From JAFAHD01 sp963772515 (lineage in GTDB: Bacteria > Vulcanimicrobiota > Vulcanimicrobiia > Eremiobacterales > Eremiobacteraceae), in NCBI GenBank assembly GCA_963772515.1, contig CAVYXC010000004.1:1-64000 (forward strand): a stretch of DNA of 64,000 nt. The letters run 5' to 3'. Each line of letters opens with the position of its first letter. The stretch's first letter is position 1. The notes under the pieces are model-generated. The model was not told where the DNA came from, ran no database searches, and saw nothing but the letters and a program-made list of their open reading frames with translations. The position numbers were made by a program, and so were the translations under genes. Shown piece after piece: positions 59,550 to 64,000 of the stretch.

Positions 59550-59752
59550 GATTTGCTCCTTCGCCGGAACTTCCCGGCCGTCCGAGTACGTTCACGGATA
59601 TGGGTACCAGGCGAGCCTCGAAAAGTTTCAGCGCCCTGCCTGGGACACTGCCACAAGGGCAGCGTGGGTGACGGGCGCGAACCTTCGGCGGGCATCTACT
59701 CGTCGCGCCCGCTACCAGCGCGGCGGCATTCTTCGATTGAAGAGGAGATTCT

Positions 59753-60208
59753 ATGCGTAAGCTTTCCTTCGGTTTCGCAGCTCTCGCGATGGTCGCGGGC
59801 ACGGCCTGCATCGCGCTCGCTGCGCCGCATTCGGCGGTCGTGGCCGGAACCATGAACGCGGCGCCGGCCGGCATGACGTTCAAGTTCACCGCCGTCGGCG
59901 GCGGCCCCGAAAAAGGCACCGTGACGTTAGTGCCGATGGGCCAAAAGACCAAAGTGACCATCGCCCTCACGGGCGAGCCCGTGGGCGCGATTGAGCCCGC
60001 GCACGTGCACAAGGGCGATTGCGCGCATCCGGGCGCGGTCATCTATCCGCTGACCGACGTGGTCGCGGGCAGCTCCGTGACGATCGTCAACGCACCGATC
60101 AGCAAGATCGCGGTCGCGGGTGACTCGGTCAACGTCCACAAGTCCGCTGCGCAGCTCAACCTCTACATGGCGTGCGCCAACCTCGGCAATCCGCCGAGCT
60201 CGATGTAG
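59753..60208 (+). CDS. secreted CHRD-like protein
   Basis: A 151-residue exported protein (signal MRKLSFGFAALAMVAGTACI, cleavage near ALA-A). The mature part is beta-rich with AHVHKGDCAHPGAVIYPLTD, a pattern close to CHRD domains (and superoxide dismutase-like beta barrels), with a His cluster that could bind metal. The last residues NVHKSAAQLNLYMACANLGN contain the second Cys. GAGGAG precedes the ATG. Function not established. Confidence 0.75.
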   Translation: MRKLSFGFAALAMVAGTACIALAAPHSAVVAGTMNAAPAGMTFKFTAVGGGPEKGTVTLVPMGQKTKVTIALTGEPVGAIEPAHVHKGDCAHPGAVIYPLTDVVAGSSVTIVNAPISKIAVAGDSVNVHKSAAQLNLYMACANLGNPPSSM

Positions 60209-60285
60209 GGCTCGACCTAGCTGACAGACACGAAGAGCGGAGCGATGCGGAACCACCCGCTCGCTCCGCTTCGTCGTTCAAGCGC

Positions 60286-60561
60286 ATGACCGAGAGCGAA
60301 TTCACGGAGCGCCTTGCGCGTGCCGGCCGTGCCGATGAGATACTGGCGCTTATCGATAAGCTCGGTTTCAAGCTTGACTTCGTCCTCAAGAACGTGCTGA
60401 TCGATTCCGGCAGCGTGAGCGTGTCGCACATCGCGATGCTCTGGCAGGGCATGCCGAACAAGCACGATCGCAAGCGCACGCAAGCCCTGCTCGACGCGCT
60501 CACCGAAGCGGGCTTGCTCAACTTCGATCAGTCCACGGAAACCTGGTCCCCCAAAACGTAG
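60286..60561 (+). CDS. hypothetical small helical protein
   Basis: A 91-residue protein MTESEFTERLARAGRADEIL..., all helices with a winged-helix-like end (MPNKHDRKRTQALLDALTEA then GLLNFDQSTETWSPKT). It may be a small DNA-binding protein but no HTH can be shown. The in-frame region upstream to 60172 overlaps the preceding gene and was not used. Convergent with the peptide-binding lipoprotein, three bases apart. Confidence 0.6.
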   Translation: MTESEFTERLARAGRADEILALIDKLGFKLDFVLKNVLIDSGSVSVSHIAMLWQGMPNKHDRKRTQALLDALTEAGLLNFDQSTETWSPKT

Positions 60562-60563
60562 CG

Positions 60564-62132
60564 CTACCTGCGCCACTCCCACGCGGACGATGTCGGCGAA
60601 AACGGCGTTGGCGCGAAGCCGTTCACTGATGCATGAACCGCATACCCATACGTCGGCGCATACAAGTACAGGTACGGGATGTCGCGCGCGAGCGTGTGTT
60701 GGATTTTCGAATACAACGCACGGCGCTCCGTTTGATCCGGCGTAGCCAACGCGCGGCGCTCGAGCGCATCCACCTCGGCGCTGCAGTAGCCGGCATAATT
60801 CGATGCACCCGAACAGGTGACCACATCCGAGTCATCGGGGTCTTCGCCCGAGCGCCACGCGAAATATGCGAGATCGTACTTGCCGCTCATGAGCAGCCCG
60901 CCTGCGCTCGCCGGCAAGTAGAAGTGCGCGAGCGTCACCCTCTTGATGGTCGCCTCGATGCCACGTGCTGCGAGCATCTGCTGTACGTATTCAACCGTGC
61001 GCACCGCAGTATCGCCCTCGGGGAAGACCGCGAGGACGATCGCCAAGGTGTGCCCGTCCTTGTGCCGCTCTCCGTCTGATCCTCGCACCCAGCCCAAAGC
61101 GTCAAACGAGCGATCGGCCGCGCTCGCATCATATGCCGGCAGGCGCGCGCTCGGATCGTATGCCCACGAGAACGGCGGCTGATCGCTGTCCGTCACCCCG
61201 TACTGGCCGTCCGTGATCGCGCGGCTCAACGTGCGCCGGTCGATACTGCGCGCGACCGCCGCGCGCAGGCGCGCATCGTCGAACGGCGGATGACGCAGAT
61301 CGAACGCGAGTGCGCCGTAACCCGCAAAGGGAACGAAGACCATGCGCAGATCGCCCGGCGGCCCAAGCGCAAGGCGCTGCGCCGGCGAGAGCAGCGACCA
61401 ATCGAGCTCGCCCGCGCGCAGCAGCGTCAGATCCGTGTTGAAATCGGGCACGACCATCGCCGTCACCGTGCGGAGCGCGGGTGCGTCGCGATAATAATGC
61501 GGATTGGCCCGGTACTCGATGCGCGTCGAGCGCTCCCAAACGACCGGTACGAATGGACCCGTGCCCACCGGATGCAGAGCGAACGCATCCCACGCCGCTC
61601 GCGACGGCACATCGAGGATATGCGCGGGCACGATCGGCATCGGATTCGCGCCGTAGGTGAACAGCGTCAGTACAGCAGGCGCCCACGCCTCTTTGAGATG
61701 CACGATTGCAGTGTACGGATCGGGCGTGTCAATCGATTCGATGAGATCGTACCCGCGCGTGCTCGTCACGGCGTTGCGCGGATCCATGATCGCGCGCCAG
61801 GTGAAACGCACATCGCGCGCGGTGAACGGCGCGCCGTCCTGCCAGCGCACGTCGCGGCGCAGATGGTACGTGATGCGCCGGCCGTCGGCGCTGACGCCGC
61901 CGTTGGCGACCGTGGGGACGACGAGCGCGAGCGCCGGCGTCGCGGAACCGCGCGTGTCGACGTCGAGCAGCATGTCGAACGAGAGATGGGCGAGCTGGCG
62001 CTCGTCGTCGCTTCGAGCCAGAATCGGATTGAGCGAGTGCGGGTCTTCGGATACGTTGAACGTCAGCGACGTGTGTGGTGCGGGCACGGCCGCGTGGTCC
62101 ACCCGTGCGCAACCGGCGGCGCACAGTAGCAA
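60564..62132 (-). CDS. peptide/oligopeptide ABC transporter substrate-binding lipoprotein (SBP_bac_5)
   Basis: About 522 residues with a lipobox (CAAGC). The mature protein follows family 5 binding proteins: LTFNVSEDPHSLNPIL, DGRRITYHLRRDVRWQDGAP and FTARDVRFTWRAI, PVGTGPFVPVVWERS, then LRAAVARSIDRRTL and GYCSAEVDALERRALATPDQ at the end. The start is uncertain: TTG 62132 is the best, with earlier in-frame codons lacking a clear RBS. No permease or ATPase gene is in the window; it may serve a distant transporter. Confidence 0.9.
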   Translation of the reverse strand: MLLCAAGCARVDHAAVPAPHTSLTFNVSEDPHSLNPILARSDDERQLAHLSFDMLLDVDTRGSATPALALVVPTVANGGVSADGRRITYHLRRDVRWQDGAPFTARDVRFTWRAIMDPRNAVTSTRGYDLIESIDTPDPYTAIVHLKEAWAPAVLTLFTYGANPMPIVPAHILDVPSRAAWDAFALHPVGTGPFVPVVWERSTRIEYRANPHYYRDAPALRTVTAMVVPDFNTDLTLLRAGELDWSLLSPAQRLALGPPGDLRMVFVPFAGYGALAFDLRHPPFDDARLRAAVARSIDRRTLSRAITDGQYGVTDSDQPPFSWAYDPSARLPAYDASAADRSFDALGWVRGSDGERHKDGHTLAIVLAVFPEGDTAVRTVEYVQQMLAARGIEATIKRVTLAHFYLPASAGGLLMSGKYDLAYFAWRSGEDPDDSDVVTCSGASNYAGYCSAEVDALERRALATPDQTERRALYSKIQHTLARDIPYLYLYAPTYGYAVHASVNGFAPTPFSPTSSAWEWRR

Positions 62133-62148
62133 CGCCAGCGCCGCTAGG

Positions 62149-62166
62149 TAAGAACGCGTGTTCTTA
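62149..62166. promoter_or_regulatory. palindrome TAAGAAC-GCGT-GTTCTTA
   Basis: Perfect 7-bp arms around GCGT, placed exactly between the substrate-binding protein gene and the stop of the upstream CARDB gene (whose TAA it includes). It could be an operator for the transporter gene or an mRNA-processing hairpin. No close second copy was noticed. Confidence 0.4.
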
Positions 62167-62703
62167 GTTGCCCGATGGAGCGGCGGCCGGGGCCGGCGGT
62201 TTTGGCATCGCCGAAGCGGTCGGGCACGCCGGTGCGGTCAGCGCGACTTTTTCCGTTAACGTGTTGTTGTCGTAATTCGACTCGCTGATCTGGTGGCTCT
62301 TGTTGACGGTGAAGGTGAACGTCGAATCCGGATAGTGCGCGCTCTCGGGCGTTTGCGGATAATAGTTGATCAGGACTTTGCCTGAACCGCCTGCTGCGAT
62401 GAACGGCAGATCCGCCGCCATGGAATGGCTCGGACCTTTCACGGTCAGCGCTTGGTTCATGGGCAGCGGCGAGTAGTCGAGCCGGCCGACATTGTCCACC
62501 GTGACCAAAAAGCGCAAGCCGGGCACGCCGTTCTTGCAGGGCAGCAGCACAGAATATTTGGCGCTGCCGACCGTCAGATCGACTTTCTTGAAGGTGAGCG
62601 GGACGAACGGTGCCGGCGTGTAGGCAGAACTGGCGCTGGGCAGCGCGGCCGCGCCGACGACAAGCGCGATGCCAATGATGAGCAGGCTGTTGCGACCGAG
62701 CAT
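62164..62703 (-). CDS. secreted CARDB-like protein
   Basis: A 179-residue exported protein from the ATG of MLGRNSLLIIGIALVVGAAA; GGAGGAGC upstream. The mature part is one CARDB-type beta sandwich: LRFLVTVDNVGRLDYSPLPM, KVLINYYPQTPESAHYPDST then FTFTVNKSHQISESNYDNNT, ended by a Pro/Ala-rich tail. CARDB domains act in cell adhesion and surface binding. Divergent from the MFS gene and followed by the peptide-binding lipoprotein on the same strand. Confidence 0.8.
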   Translation of the reverse strand: MLGRNSLLIIGIALVVGAAALPSASSAYTPAPFVPLTFKKVDLTVGSAKYSVLLPCKNGVPGLRFLVTVDNVGRLDYSPLPMNQALTVKGPSHSMAADLPFIAAGGSGKVLINYYPQTPESAHYPDSTFTFTVNKSHQISESNYDNNTLTEKVALTAPACPTASAMPKPPAPAAAPSGN

Positions 62704-62777
62704 GTGGATACGCTCCTCCAAGTACGCCGCGTGCGCCGCCGAAGGAATTCGCGGCGAGCAGGCGATATGCGCCAGCG

Positions 62778-63974
62778 ATGAAACAGCCGACGCCGCAAAC
62801 GTGGCTGACCACAAGCGTCTTAGCCATCGGCGTGGCGAGTCTTTTTTCCGACGCGTGCTATGAGCTGATCATCCCGCTGCTGCCGGCATTTCTCGCGACT
62901 TTGGGCGGTGGCGCGGCGGCGCTGGGCTTGGTCGAAGGGCTAGCAGACGCGCTGGCCGCCGCGTTCAAATTGTGGGGCGGCCAGCTGGCCGATCGCACCG
63001 TGCACCGCCGCGCGTGGACGGCGGCGGGATACACGGGTGTCGGGATCTTTATGCCGGCGATCGCGCTCGCGACCTCAGTGCCCGCCGTCATCGCGCTGCG
63101 TTCGGCCGCGTGGATCTGCCGCGGCTTCCGCAGTCCCATCCGCGACACGTTGCTTGTCGACGACACCGACCCGGCCCACGTCAATCGCGCGTTCGGCTTC
63201 CAACGCGCGCTCGACACCGTGGGTGCAGTCATCGGGCCGCTTGCCGCCATCGTCTTCATCTCGTCGCAGATGCCGCTGCGCCACGCCATCCTCTTCGGCC
63301 TGATCCCCGGCTTGCTCGCCGGCGCCATGTACATCTTCGTCAAGGAACGGCCGCGTACGGTACCGCCGCGCGAACCCTTGCACCTCGTGCTGGCGAACCT
63401 GCCGTCTGAATTCAAACGTTATCTGCTGGGTGCCGGCATTTTCGGGCTTGGGAATTTCTCTGCGACGCTGCTCGTCTTGGTCGCCATGCGCGCATTTGCG
63501 CCGTACCTGAGTCCGCATCTCGCGATCGCGTACGCCACGGCGCTCTATCTCGGCCACAACGTGATCTACGCCTCGCTCGCCTATCCGGCAAGCGTGCTGA
63601 GCGAGCGGCTGGGCAGCGGACGGATGTTGCTCGTCGGGTTCGCGCTCTTCACCATCGTCGGCGTGCTGCTCGCCTTCGGCTCGATGTCGATTCCGGCCGT
63701 GATCCTCTCCGTCGTGTTGGCGGCGACGGCGATCGCGATCGTCGATCCGATGGAGGGAACGTTCGCGACCGCACTGCTGCCCGCGCCGATCCGCGGCACC
63801 GGGTTTGGCACTTTAGCGGCGATCAACGGCATCGGTGACTTCGTTTCAAGCGCAGGCGTTGGGCTGGTGTGGCAGATGTCCGGCGCGCCGATCGCGTTCG
63901 GGGTGGCGGCGGCCGTATGCGCAGTCGGACTCGTGGTGCTGGCGCCGCTTGCCTGGAAGCACGGCGCGAAGTGA
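62778..63974 (+). CDS. MFS transporter
   Basis: A 398-residue protein with 12 membrane helices (SVLAIGVASLFSDACYELII in TM1, ELIIPLLPAFLATLGG, WTAAGYTGVGIFMPAIALAT). Motif A-like sequence GQLADRTVHRRAWTA follows TM2, and FRSPIRDTLLVDDTDPAHVN resembles the second half of sugar/drug exporter loops. The FSDxxYE start and FRxPxRD motif are typical of a group of uncharacterised MFS exporters. Substrate unknown. Divergent from the CARDB gene, 74 bases apart. Confidence 0.9.
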   Translation: MKQPTPQTWLTTSVLAIGVASLFSDACYELIIPLLPAFLATLGGGAAALGLVEGLADALAAAFKLWGGQLADRTVHRRAWTAAGYTGVGIFMPAIALATSVPAVIALRSAAWICRGFRSPIRDTLLVDDTDPAHVNRAFGFQRALDTVGAVIGPLAAIVFISSQMPLRHAILFGLIPGLLAGAMYIFVKERPRTVPPREPLHLVLANLPSEFKRYLLGAGIFGLGNFSATLLVLVAMRAFAPYLSPHLAIAYATALYLGHNVIYASLAYPASVLSERLGSGRMLLVGFALFTIVGVLLAFGSMSIPAVILSVVLAATAIAIVDPMEGTFATALLPAPIRGTGFGTLAAINGIGDFVSSAGVGLVWQMSGAPIAFGVAAAVCAVGLVVLAPLAWKHGAK

Positions 63975-64000
63975 CATCATGTGCAGCGCGAACGTTTCGC

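Overview
The window is high-GC DNA carrying secreted proteins, lipoproteins, toxin-antitoxin pairs and a complete form I aerobic CO dehydrogenase core (coxM-coxS-coxL-coxG plus an XdhC/CoxF-like gene). No rRNA, tRNA or ribosomal-protein gene was seen, so the taxon cannot be fixed from a marker. A GC-rich genome with form I CODH, many PTP-linked secreted proteins and scattered short palindromes suggests a little-cultured soil lineage such as Candidatus Eremiobacterota (WPS-2); this is inference only. Several long genes are broken by single-base shifts and one gene contains a 47-base homopolymer, so residual assembly or sequencing errors are likely.

Layout. 1-6.0 kb: a coupled minus-strand operon (winged-helix/YbjN-like protein, small HALVRY protein, CPBP protease), a divergent WYL regulator with a palindromic candidate operator, a HepT/MntA-type toxin-antitoxin pair with its own palindrome, a Uma2 nuclease, a YecA-like protein and a truncated second copy of the WYL gene. 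The two WYL copies form roughly 690-bp direct repeats around a 2.3-kb cassette. 6.1-13.0 kb: an AT-richer accessory defence island with a Schlafen/AlbA-STAND-TPR NTPase overlapping an AIPR abortive-infection protein, then a type II restriction-modification set (Vsr, C5 methyltransferase, BglII/BstYI-like endonuclease). All five genes carry at least one frameshift. 13.0-15.3 kb: an RND efflux pseudogene, truncated at a palindromic repeat and interrupted by the homopolymer.

15.4-21.4 kb: SDR oxidoreductase, a tiny membrane peptide with its own terminator, a 14-TM MFS exporter, an isochorismatase-like protein without its cysteine, a second CPBP protease flanked by palindromes, a BrnT toxin with XRE antitoxin, and a P-loop kinase. 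21.4-43.6 kb: an envelope and secretion region with two paralogous giant secreted HExxH proteins, a quinoprotein lipoprotein, a LemA-TPM-TPM operon, DacB, IPT/TIG, TPR and DUF4185 proteins, an AAC(6')-like acetyltransferase and a DUF4953-type metalloprotease. 44-50 kb: the CO dehydrogenase cluster, ending in three palindromic repeats. 50-64 kb: housekeeping and envelope genes (DUF167, DUF5069, SGNH lipoprotein, two glycosyltransferases, PduO-type cobalamin adenosyltransferase, PEBP, YfcH-SRPBCC fusion, peptide-binding lipoprotein, CARDB protein, MFS transporter).

Cutting across these regions is a family of palindromes with core CGGTCGAATTTATTCGACCG: eight full copies plus a partial one, all in the same strand orientation. 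Its arms show compensatory changes. One copy is translated in frame inside a secreted protease, one supplies the coxG stop codon, and one marks the truncation point of the RND gene. Every stretch between genes is shorter than 300 bases; those holding something recognisable are listed.
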